64,000 bases of DNA from Caulobacter endophyticus (GTDB taxonomy: Bacteria > Pseudomonadota > Alphaproteobacteria > Caulobacterales > Caulobacteraceae), in assembly GCF_029543245.1 (NCBI RefSeq), contig NZ_JARQWV010000001.1:186001-250000 (forward strand), in the 5' to 3' direction. This document shows, piece after piece, positions 1 through 9,900 of this stretch (the stretch's first letter is position 1; each line of letters begins with the position of its first letter). The notes under the pieces were generated by a model. It saw nothing but the letters and a program-made list of their open reading frames with translations, was not told the origin of the DNA and searched no databases. Position numbers and translations under genes: made by a program.

Positions 1-1
1 G

Positions 2-928
2 GACAGGCCCTTGGCCGAAGACGCCCTGCGCCTGCAACGCCAGCAGTTCCAGGCCCGACGAGGGTCCCTGCAGACCCAGCGCGGCGTGCTGGACCAGCGG
101 GTGCTCCAGTTGGACCAACAGACCAGAGGCGCCGAGCGCCAGCTGGAAGCCAACCGCGAGCAACAGAGGTTGATCGAGGAGGAACTGCGAGGCGTGCAGG
201 AACTGGCGGTCAGGGGCTACGCCCCAAAGACCCGGGTCCTGGCCCTGCAACGCAGCGCCGCCGCGCTTATCGGCGAGGATGGGAACTATCGCGCCCAGAT
301 TGCTCGCTCCGGCGAGGCCATCGGCGAGGCCCGCCTTCAGGCTCTGTCCCTGGAGCGCGAGATGATGGAAGAGGTCTCCGGTCAACTGCGCGACGTCCAG
401 GTGCGACTCGACGACCTTCAGCCCAAGGTGCTGGCCGCCCGCGAACAGCTGGCGCAGGCCACGGTCCGCGCCACGTCCAGCGGCAAGGTGGTGGGGCTGA
501 GCCTATTCACCGTCGGTGGGGTGGCCGCCCCAGGCCAGACCCTGATGGAGATCGTGCCCCAGGATCGCCGTCTGGTCATCCAGGCGAAGATCTCGCCCAA
601 CGACGCCGACGACCTGAGACCCGGACAGAAGACCCAGATCCGCTTCACCTCACTGCACGAGCGCGACCTGCCCCTGCTGAACGGCGCCCTGACCGAGCTG
701 TCGGCCGACAGCTTTACCGACGAAAAGACCGGCGCCTCGTTCTTTCGGGCAGAGGTCGCTGCCCCGCCGCAGGAACTGGACAAGATCAGCAAGCTGCGCG
801 GCGGGCGTTCGGGCCTCCAGGCCGGCCTCCCGGTCGAGGTGCTGATCCCGCTGCGCAAGCGAACGGCCCTCACCTACCTCGTCGAGCCGCTGTCGCAGAC
901 CTTCTGGCGTACGGGACGCGAGCACTGA
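2..928 (+). CDS. HlyD-family type I secretion membrane fusion protein, 5' truncated by window edge
   Basis: Periplasmic adaptor that would link an inner-membrane ABC exporter to a TolC-like outer-membrane channel. The frame is open back to base 2, so the true start, the N-terminal membrane anchor and the first lipoyl half lie outside the window; about 305 residues are present against roughly 430-450 in the family. What remains is a long coiled coil rich in Gln, Arg and Glu (about residues 1-150), then the lipoyl/beta-barrel part with the phrase VGGVAAPGQTLMEIVP, which is characteristic of HlyD/PrtE proteins, and the conserved C-terminal region (GLPVEVLIPLRKRTALTYL) ending in PLSQTFWR. The TTG at 11 is only the first start-like codon, not a credible start. 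The ABC transporter partner is presumably just upstream. The TPR-sulfotransferase follows after 99 bp on the same strand. Confidence 0.92.
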   Translation, partial: DRPLAEDALRLQRQQFQARRGSLQTQRGVLDQRVLQLDQQTRGAERQLEANREQQRLIEEELRGVQELAVRGYAPKTRVLALQRSAAALIGEDGNYRAQIARSGEAIGEARLQALSLEREMMEEVSGQLRDVQVRLDDLQPKVLAAREQLAQATVRATSSGKVVGLSLFTVGGVAAPGQTLMEIVPQDRRLVIQAKISPNDADDLRPGQKTQIRFTSLHERDLPLLNGALTELSADSFTDEKTGASFFRAEVAAPPQELDKISKLRGGRSGLQAGLPVEVLIPLRKRTALTYLVEPLSQTFWRTGREH

Positions 929-1027
929 CGAACGGCGCGGCCTCACCACTGTGCTTAGGCTCATTGCCGCCTCGGCGATCGCTCGTCACGAAACGCTGCG
1001 CCCTCATCGGTCACAGGAAACTCCGCC

Positions 1028-2890
1028 ATGTCGCTGCTGGAAGCCGATCGCCCGCAAGCGGGCGCAGTACGCTCGACGTCGGCCTGCCACTGCGGCTCGG
1101 GCCTGGAAGGGCGGCTTTGCTGCTCGCTCGATCCGGCCAAGGCCGCACGCACCTCTATGGATCCCGAGTTCGGCGCGCTCCTTGCCCAAATGGCGCAGGC
1201 CTATGACGACGGGGAGCTGACCCTGGCCGAGCATTTCGCCCATGCCGCCCTGCGCCTGGCGCCGGGGCATCGCGACGCGCTCGGCGGTCTCTACAACGTC
1301 TGCAAGGACACCGGCCGGATCAAGGCCGCCGAGACCCTGGTCCGGCGGATGGCGACCCTGCACCCCGACGACGCCATGACGAGGGCCAACGCCGCCCTGT
1401 TCTTCCACGCCCAAGGCGCAATGCACGAGGCCGCGCCGCATGCCCGCGTGCTGCTGCGCCTGGCGCCGGACGCCCATCCGGCCCAGGCGACCATGGGACT
1501 CGTCTTTGGCGGCCTCAGCCAGCCGGTGAACGCCGAGCACCACCTGCGACGCTCCCTCGAACTGGGTGGTCCGGCGGATCTGGAAACACTGGGCGCCCTG
1601 GCCAGCGCCGTTCGCGCACAGGGACGTTTCGAGGAAGCTCGTGAGCTTTACGCCCAAGCGCTCGAGGTGGCCGGCTCCGAGGCTGGCGAAGTTCTGATCG
1701 CCTGGGCCGACATGGAGGAAGCCGCCGCTCGATTGGACGCCGCCGACGCCCTACTGGCGCGCGCCGCCGCCATCGCGCCCGACGACGGACGCATAGCGGT
1801 GGGCCGGGCGACCGTGCTGCGGCGGCGCAAGGACTTCACCGGCGCCCTGGCCGTTCTCGAGCGGATTCCGTCCGGCGCCGGTCAACGTCCCTTCGAGGCG
1901 CTGGCCCATAAGGAGCGCGGCCAGAACCTCGACGCGTTGGGTCGCCACGACGAGGCCTTCGCCGCATTCGCCGCATTCAAGCAACGCATCGGCGAGGTGA
2001 CCGGACACGCCTACGCCGCCGATGCCGCCGGCCATCAGGCTTCCGCCCTGAAGGCGTTCTTCACCGTCGGCCGAACGCCCCTGCTGCCGCGCGCCTCCGT
2101 ACGCCCCGACGGCCCCCAGCCCATCTTCGTGGTCGGCTTTCCAAGGTCGGGGACGACGCTCGTCGAACAGACCCTGGCCACCCATGCCGCTATCTCGGCC
2201 GGCGATGAATTACCGATCGTCGCCCAGCTCACCGAACGCTTGGGCGGCCTTCTGAGCAGCCAGGGCGCGTATCCCCAAGCGCTCAGCGAACTCTGGACCG
2301 GCGATCGCGCAGGCATGATCGACACCTTGCGCGACCACTATCTGAACGAGGCCGCGCGCCTGGGCGCGGTCAGGCCCGACGCGCGCTGGTTTACCGACAA
2401 GATGCCGCTGAACGAGACGCATCTGGGCCTCATCCACCTGCTCTTCCCGCGATCACCGATCATCCACCTGGTGCGTCATCCTATGGACGTCGTGCTGTCG
2501 GTGTTCTCCAACGGCCTGAGCCACGGCTTCCACTGCGCCTCCAGCCTCGACAGCGCGGCCCGGCACTTCGCCTTGACGGCCGACCTAGTCGAGCACTACC
2601 GCGCGGTGCTGCCGATGCGTTACCTGGCGGTGCGCTACGAAGACATCGTCTCCAACCAGGAAAACGAGGTACGCCGGCTGTTCGACTTCATCGACGAGCC
2701 CTACGATCCGGGCAGCCTGGCCTTCCACGAGAACCGCCGCCCCGCCCGAACCGCCAGCTACGCCCAGGTCACCGAGAAGCTGTACGACCGTTCGCGCTTC
2801 CGCTTCCGGAACTACCGGCGCCACCTCGCGCAGGTGGAGCCGATCCTGCGGCCGTGGATCGAACGCCTGGGCTACGGCCAGGTGTCGTGA
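1028..2890 (+). CDS. TPR-repeat sulfotransferase with N-terminal SEC-C-like cysteine motif
   Basis: Predicted PAPS-dependent sulfotransferase of 620 residues. Residues 45-330 are helical TPR-like repeats (for example AEHFAHAALRLAPGHRDALG). The catalytic domain begins near residue 365 with the 5'-phosphosulfate loop FVVGFPRSGTTLVEQ, followed by a second PAPS-contact region (IIHLVRHPMDVVLS) and RYEDIVSNQENEVRRLFDFI. Unusually, residues 20-33 read CHCGSGLEGRLCC, which resembles the zinc-binding SEC-C motif (CxCGSGxxxxxCC). An AGGAAA Shine-Dalgarno sequence sits 8 nt before the ATG. Proteins of this TPR plus sulfotransferase type are often found next to type I exporters; sulfation of the exported protein or of a surface glycan is inference. 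Confidence 0.9.
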   Translation: MSLLEADRPQAGAVRSTSACHCGSGLEGRLCCSLDPAKAARTSMDPEFGALLAQMAQAYDDGELTLAEHFAHAALRLAPGHRDALGGLYNVCKDTGRIKAAETLVRRMATLHPDDAMTRANAALFFHAQGAMHEAAPHARVLLRLAPDAHPAQATMGLVFGGLSQPVNAEHHLRRSLELGGPADLETLGALASAVRAQGRFEEARELYAQALEVAGSEAGEVLIAWADMEEAAARLDAADALLARAAAIAPDDGRIAVGRATVLRRRKDFTGALAVLERIPSGAGQRPFEALAHKERGQNLDALGRHDEAFAAFAAFKQRIGEVTGHAYAADAAGHQASALKAFFTVGRTPLLPRASVRPDGPQPIFVVGFPRSGTTLVEQTLATHAAISAGDELPIVAQLTERLGGLLSSQGAYPQALSELWTGDRAGMIDTLRDHYLNEAARLGAVRPDARWFTDKMPLNETHLGLIHLLFPRSPIIHLVRHPMDVVLSVFSNGLSHGFHCASSLDSAARHFALTADLVEHYRAVLPMRYLAVRYEDIVSNQENEVRRLFDFIDEPYDPGSLAFHENRRPARTASYAQVTEKLYDRSRFRFRNYRRHLAQVEPILRPWIERLGYGQVS

Positions 2891-2897
2891 GCCGGCG

Positions 2898-3923
2898 CTA
2901 GGACAGCAGGCACGGCCCGGCATCGGCGGCCTCGCATGCAGCCAGAAGCCGTGCGACCGCCTGCTTGCGGGCGTCGAAGGCCAGCCGTCGCTGGAGATCT
3001 GAGGCCGGAACTGAGGGTCCGGCCTGCGCCGGATCGACGGCGACGCCCCGCAACCGCACTTCATAGTGAAGATGGGGACCCGTGACCTGGCCGCTGGCGC
3101 CGGTCCAGCCGATCACCTGCCCCTGGGAAACCAGAGCGCCCGGGGCGGCGCCGGAAGCCATGCCGGACAGGTGAGCATACAGCGTCTCAGCGCCCCCCGC
3201 ATGGCGTACGACCAGGCGCCGGCCATAGCCTCCGGCCCAGCCGGCCGCCACGACCGTCCCATCGCCCGCCGCCAGCACCGGCGTACCGGGGGCGGCGCTG
3301 AAATCGACGCCCCCATGCATGCGCCCATATCCCAACAGCGGATGCAGGCGCGGCCCGAACCCCGAGGTGATCCTGGCGATCCGCAGCGGCGTACGCAGCA
3401 GGAAGCGGTCTAGGGGGACCCCGCTTTCGTCCAGATAGGCCTGCGAGCCCCGCCCTTCGCCGTCCTCGCGATAGAGCCGAACCCGCGCCGAGGCGCCGTC
3501 GAGTTCGGCATAGTCGAGCTCGACCGCCTCGCCCGAACGCTGGCGGACCAGCAGCCGCACTCGGTCGCCCAGAGCGATATCACGTGTCACGTCCAGCCGA
3601 TGAGCGAAGAGGTCCAGCGCCTTGGCGACAGCCGCCCTGCGGGACGGGTCGGATTCCGGTGCGCCGTAGAGCACCTCCTCAACCGGCCCCTCAAGCAACC
3701 GCGTCTGGGCGGCGGGACTGGAGGGCGCGTCACCGAGCAGCACCGGCAGCGGGGCGTTGTCGCGAACGGCCAAGGCCGTCGCCTCGGCCCCGGTGCGCGG
3801 CGCCCCTGCGACGACGCGCACCGCACCGCCGGTCGGCGGGGCGACGTTGGCGGTCGAGGCGGCCGCCAGCAAGATCATGCCCAGCGATAGGGCCGTGACC
3901 GCAAGCCGACCGCCGCGATGCAT
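2898..3923 (-). CDS. M23-family (LytM-type) metallopeptidase, secreted
   Basis: Predicted zinc endopeptidase acting on peptidoglycan cross-bridges or stems. It has a hydrophobic N-terminus (about residues 6-25) consistent with export. The C-terminal M23 domain has the full set of active-site residues: HxxxD at H203 and D207, H251 in YAHLSG, and the HLH motif at H284-H286. Residues 100-170 form a beta-rich linker of the kind found before the catalytic domain in related envelope peptidases. A strong AGGAGG ribosome site lies 7 nt before the ATG. The gene starts 15 bp after the tpsA-like gene, so it is probably the last gene of the same operon, and could open the cell wall locally for the neighbouring export machinery or be a secreted product itself. 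Its end is only 7 bp from the convergent sulfotransferase gene. Confidence 0.93.
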   Translation of the reverse strand: MHRGGRLAVTALSLGMILLAAASTANVAPPTGGAVRVVAGAPRTGAEATALAVRDNAPLPVLLGDAPSSPAAQTRLLEGPVEEVLYGAPESDPSRRAAVAKALDLFAHRLDVTRDIALGDRVRLLVRQRSGEAVELDYAELDGASARVRLYREDGEGRGSQAYLDESGVPLDRFLLRTPLRIARITSGFGPRLHPLLGYGRMHGGVDFSAAPGTPVLAAGDGTVVAAGWAGGYGRRLVVRHAGGAETLYAHLSGMASGAAPGALVSQGQVIGWTGASGQVTGPHLHYEVRLRGVAVDPAQAGPSVPASDLQRRLAFDARKQAVARLLAACEAADAGPCLLS

Positions 3924-3938
3924 CTGCGCGCCTCCTGC

Positions 3939-6900
3939 TCAGCGTTTGCAGAGAGGATCGTTGGGGTCCTCGCAAGGCTCGTCGCCGAAGCCGAGCACCT
4001 CGACCGTGATGATCGAGCGCTCGGTCCGATCACGTCCGCCGACCGCCTGCTGGGCGGCCTGGGTCGCAGCGGAGTTGGCGGCCGAAGCCTCGGTCCCCAC
4101 CGCCGGCGGGGCTGGCGCGGTCGGCACGCCGATCACCGAACCACCGGCCTTGAAGTTGTCGGCGTTGGCGACGGTCAGGGCCGCGACGAACAGGTTGCCC
4201 GCCACCCGCACCCCGGCGTCGCCGGCGTCGACCGTGCCGCGCGGCGCGATAAGGTAGACGTCGGGCGCCGCCACGCCGAGCGCCGGCTGGAAGGCGGCGA
4301 TGCCCGCCCCGCTGACCGCGCTGGCCTGGTCGAGCTCGACATAGGCGTTGTCGCTGACCTTGACGACCGCCGGCGGGAAGTTGGCCGAGGTCTTCGGCCC
4401 CTGGCCCGCGTTCAGGTCGCCGTTCGACGACCACATCGCCACATCGCCGCCCTGCTGGGTGAACAAACGGCTCTGGTTGAGGATGAAATCACCGTCTGTG
4501 AAGCTGGAGATGCTGCCGCCGCGCAGGGTCAGCACCCCTTCAAAGCCGATGGGAATGGCGCTGATCTGCGAGATGTACCGGTTGCCCGAGATGATCGGCA
4601 GCACCGCGGTGTACAGGTCGCGACCCGTGAAGTTTCGGCGCGCGGCCTGCTGTGCCGTGCTGACCGTGGAACCGGCCAGCACCCGTCCGCCCGGACCCAG
4701 GATGGAGATGTCGCCGCCGCGCGCCGTCTGGAGCGTGGCCAGGCGCAAGTCCAGATCCCCGGTCCAGACCTGGCGATTGGCGCCGTTGGAACCGCCGGTC
4801 AGGTCGTTCGCCGTATAGCCGAGCGCGGCCGGGAAAAGCGTGTTCACCGCCGTATAGCCGCGAGAGTACTTCTGGAACGACGCCCCGGGAGTGGAGGTCT
4901 GGGTCAGCTCGTTGAAGTAGACCTGCTGCAGGAAGCCCCGCTGGCGCAGGGCCGACAGCCGAGTGAAGGCCTGATAGGCCTGCTCGTAGGTGACCGTCGT
5001 GGATCCGAAGGCTGCGGCCAGGGCCGATGCCTCGTTGGCGCGCATCCATTCGATCAGCTTGGGCCCGTAGATCGGCTTGGACTTGTCGGCGACGAAGACG
5101 CCGTGCTCGTCCTCTGTCTGCACGAACAGATAGTCCGGCGCGCTCTGCAAGTTCGCGGGATTGACGTAGGTCTCGCGCACGGCGTCGAAATTGGCGCCCT
5201 TGGCGACACCGAACTGGAGCCACAGGTCAGCGCCCTGCGCCGCCAGCCAAGGGTTCCATTCATTGCCGACCGACATCACCCCGCCGCCGAAGACCAGGCT
5301 GTCCGGCAGACCAAACGCAGGCTGGCCCTTGTAGCTGTCGATCGCGGAATTGAGGAATGGCCCCAGGTCTCGACCGGCCTCGAGCGACAGCACGCCCGGC
5401 CCGCCGATCACGAAGGTGTTTCCCTGCAAGGTCGGGCGAGCGGGAGACGACGCCACGTTAGTGCCGACCAGGACAGGTGCGGCGGTGAGAAGGGTCGTGG
5501 CGGTGATGTCACGCCCCGCGACGATGCGAGTGACATCGCGAGCGTCGAGGTTCTGGCCGAAGAACATCATATTGACGATGTCGCGCCCCGCGCCGATCCG
5601 GGTCTGCTTGGGGGTCGCCACGATCATGTCGAGGATGTCGCCGCCGGCATAGATGCGGTTTGGCGTCTGGTCGCCGAGATGGGGTGTGAGAGGATTGTGC
5701 TGAGCGCGGCGCTGAGCCAGCGACGTACTCGACAAGACCGACGGGAAGTCGAAGGGGCGACCGGCGTTGACCGTGTCGGCCTCGACGCTGAAGCTCGAGA
5801 AGACGCCGGGTACGAGGCCCGGGTCCTCGTCGAGCATCGCGATGTTGACCGGCGAGATGTCGCCGCCCGCCGCAAGGACCAGCGTTCCCCTGGCGGTGGG
5901 ATACAGCAGCACGGCCGCCTGGTTCTTGGCGCCGAACGAGAGGTCTCCCGAAAGAGCGACGGCCGTCAGAGATCCGGGATAGATGGCCTCGTTGTTGCTG
6001 GTCCTGCCGATATTGTTCACCCCGCCGACGCTGACGGCCTCGGGACCGCTGTTGCTGATCGTCACAGCGCCGTTGGCGAGGATCGAGACACCCGCCTCGG
6101 CCGAGTAGAAGGCCAGCGCGTTGGCGTTGCTGGTGTCGGCCGCGAGTCCGCCCGTCAGCGTCATGTTCCGCCGCACGCCGAGGGCGGAGATGCTCTGAAT
6201 GGTCGCATCACCACCGACCGAGAGATCGATGGTCGCGTCGGTCAGGCGCAGCCGGAGAGTGTTGGCCGCCAGTTCCACCGCCTGCGGGGCCGTGGTTCCG
6301 GTCTGGGTGAGGCCGGCCGCCCCAAGGTCGCCACCGACCCGGATGCGGGCTGCGCCCGCCCCCATGTCGATGCGCCCGCCCAGCATGTCGCCGGCGACAT
6401 CGACACTGATATCCCCGCCGCCGAAGGTGAGCAGCGCGCGCCCCGGTCGCAGGAGGCCGTCAGCGGCGCGAACGTCGGCGGTGGTGACGGTGGTGTCGGC
6501 CACCATCGAAAGGTCCGACAGGTCGCCGCCGACCGAGACGCGGATGTCGCCGCCGCCCAGCGTGCCGAGCCCCTCCGTGAACAGTTGCGGGTTGATCCGG
6601 ATGTCGGTGACCATACCCACCTGCCCCATCCGCCAGGGCTGGCGGATTGAGCCCATGAAGGCCAGGGCGCCGCTGCTGTTGAGGGCGTTGGACACCGCGC
6701 CGGTATAGGTGTCGCGCCGACCCAGGACGTCACCGCCCGCCGTCAGGGAGACGTCGCCCCCGCCCGAGGCGTAGACGGGCTGGTTGCGCGCGACGCCGCG
6801 CACCACGCCGCCGGCGATCGCGAGCGGCTGGCTGTACGCGCCGGGATCCAGCGTCAACGCAGCGCCGCTCACAGGATCGAGGGCGTCGAGAGCGCTCGGA

Positions 6901-9900
6901 ACAACGCGATGGCCGGCCGTGTAGACCGCGACGCCGCCGACCTGATAGCCGGTCGTGGCCGTGGCCAGGGCGCCGGTCGTCGGGTTGCGGTAGATCGGCG
7001 TCGCGCCATTGCGCAAGTCGATATCGCCCGCCGCGGTCAGGCCGATCGAGCCCGTCCCCGTTCGAATGACCGGAGCGGTGACGACAGTGGTTGCGGACGG
7101 CGTGGCCGGACGCGGCGGGGTGTAGGCGGACTTCAAGCCGGCCCAGTCATTGGCGACCGAGGCGAGGAACGCACCGGCCAGTTCGAGGCTGGTCGATACG
7201 CCGGTCGGAGCGTTGGCCGGTCCGGTCAGGGTATAGGCTCCCGGATGGCCGGCGAAGAAGGCGGCCGCGCGCTGGGCCAGGGCCGTCCGGACCGCGACCG
7301 GCGCGGCGCTGAACACCAGCCGCGTGTACGACGAGGCGGTCAACAAGCGGTTCTGCGCCAGCTGCGCCTGCACCCACTGGTCGGCCGAGACCTGCCCGCC
7401 GTTGGCGACGCCCAGCAGCAGGGTGTTCGAGAAGCTCGTGACCGGCGCGCCCCCCCCATAGCTGTAGCTACCCTGTCCGGCCACGGTGATACCGGCCGTG
7501 GAACCGGCCTGCACCCGGGTCGGGTCCACGCTGAAAGCGCCCGTATCCGAGACGCTGGCGCCGGCGGTGACCTGATATGACCAGGATTGCACGGCCTGCT
7601 GGCCCGCCGACATATCGATCAGCGGGAACAGCTCGGCGCTGCCGATGGGATCGCCCGCGCCGCTGACGCCGTTCCCCAGCGCGGCCGCACTGTTGGCGGC
7701 GGCGTTGTAGGGGGCCGGGTTGCCGGTCGTCACCTCGACGTTGGGCAGGCTGGCCTGGGCCGGGAAGGTCACGGTCAGCGTCGTGGTCGGCGCCGTACCC
7801 GTCGTGAAATCGCCGACCACGCATCCGCCCGGGCACGTGGAGGCCAGATAGCCGTTGTAGGTTCTGACCCCGCCGCCCACGGCCCGGGTCAGGAAAGCAG
7901 GATCGCTCTGGTCGGCGAAGGTGAAGAAGCCGTCGGTGACGCTGCCCTTGATGTCGACGTCGCCGCCGGCCCGCAGCGTCAGTACGCCGGCCTCGCCGCT
8001 GGCCTTGCCCCCGACGCGATAGGTCATGGTCGTGTAGTCGGCGAGGATCCGTCCCTCTGAGCCCGGCAGCACGTAGACCGCCCCCGAGATGCCCGGATGC
8101 GCCGCCATCAGCCCCGCCGCCGTCGCGCCCGCCACGTCCACCGTACCGGCTCCGAAGTTCCAGTTCGAGGCCAGCACGATCGAACCGGCATGGTTCAGCT
8201 CTACGCCGGGTCGGGCGTGGAAGTTGGCCTGCCCGGCCAAGCCGCCCAAGCGACCATAGGCGGCGGAGAGGTCGAAATCCTGGATGAAGTCAGCCAGGGT
8301 CCCATCGGCGCGATCGGCCAGGAAGTTGACTCGGCCGGCCGCCGTGGCCGTTACGTCGAGGGTGGCGACGGCGCCCGAGATCGACACGCCGGTGAACCGG
8401 CCGTCGCCGGCCACGGCCGCCAGATCGAAGGCGCGATAGCCTTCCAGCACCACGCTGTCCGCACCGGAGACCACGCCGCCGAAGTCGACGTTCACCGTCT
8501 GGCTTCCAGCCAGATCGAGCACGGGCGCGCGCAGCACCAGCTCGCCGCCGCGGTCGGCCTCCACCCGGCGATAGTTGGTGACGCCGTTCTCGACCGTAGC
8601 CACCAGGCGCGACGCCGTCCTGCGGGCGCCGAGCTCGATCCTGGCCCCCGCGGCGACGCCGATCGTCCCGTTGCCCGCCGTACCGAGGCGGACCGTCCCG
8701 CCCTCGGCCACTCGGGTCGACGTATCCGCATAGCCCAGCGCGCGCGCGTCCAGCACGGCCTTGGAGCCGAGGGTGACGCCCGACGCGCCGAACAGTCCGA
8801 TCTCGCCGCCGTTCACTCCCGAAGCGTCGATCGATCCGGCCACGATCACCGCGCCGCCGTCCGCGACGAGCGCGACGTTGCGCGCCTTAAGGCCCAGCCC
8901 CTCGGCCAGCACCAAGTCGCCCACGCCCGTCTTGGCTGTGAGGCCGCCGTCGAACCCGCCCTTCGTCGAGCGGACAAAGTTGGAAAGGTCGAAGGCGCCT
9001 CCGGTGTCGAGCTCGAAGCGCGCGCCGCCGTCCGGCGTCGTCGCGTCGATGGTCCCGGCGAACGTCGCCGATCCCCTGCTCGCCTTGACCGACAGCAGTC
9101 CGCCGGCGCCGGCGCCGCCGCCCACCGAGACGGTGGATCCCGAGCCCAGCACGACGTCGCCCTGCGTCGAGACCAGGGTCAGCGATCCGCCGGGCGCGGA
9201 AACCGAATAGGGGTCGGTCGCATCACCGAACGCCTTGCCGTAGCCGGGCGTCTGCAAGATCGCCCCGGCCCCTACATTCAGCCCTTCCACCGCGGTCAGG
9301 GTCAGCTTGCCGGCCGTAGCGCGCAAGTCGACGCCGCTGATGGACAGGCTTTGGCCAGAGATCGACAGCCCGGCGCCCGCCACGCCAGTCACGCTCGGGC
9401 GGGACGCGCCGCCGAGATTGTCGACCACAACGGCGCCGGTGGTGGCCAGGACCAGGCTGGGAACGACCTTTAACGGCGCTCCGGACGGATCCTTGGCGGC
9501 ACGGTCGCCGACGAACGGCGTATGCAGGGTCAGGGGCGCTGCACCGACGTCGAACGTCGCCTTGCCCTCATAGAAGACGCCCTCGCGGGCGGTCAGCACG
9601 ACCCCGCGGCCGGCGCCGTAGGTCCGCAGGCTCCCATCCCCGAACGAGATGGTCCGGGCCTCCAGGGTCAGTACGCCTGCGCCGCACGCCGCGACACAAC
9701 CCGTCAAGGCAGAGGCGTGGTTCTCCAGCCACAGTCCGTTGGCTAGGATCCGAACGGCTCCGCCGGGATTGGAAAGCGCCAGACCCGGCGTGCTCAGCGT
9801 AAGATCGCCGAACCGATAGTCGCCGTCCGCGAACTCGATCACGCCCGCTGTCCGCAGGGCCAGAGCCTTCGAGCGTGCAAGGGCGGCTTGCAGTTGCGGC

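Noticed and set aside
3918-6650. Long plus-strand open frame (910 codons) opposite the TpsA gene
   Set aside because: It is antisense to a coherent repeat protein. The translation is rich in Arg, Gly, Asp and Val with no domain or signal, which is what the opposite strand of GC-rich coding DNA gives.
8097-9473. 458-codon plus-strand open frame inside tpsA
   Set aside because: Same antisense pattern as the other frames opposite the exoprotein; no start signal or domain.
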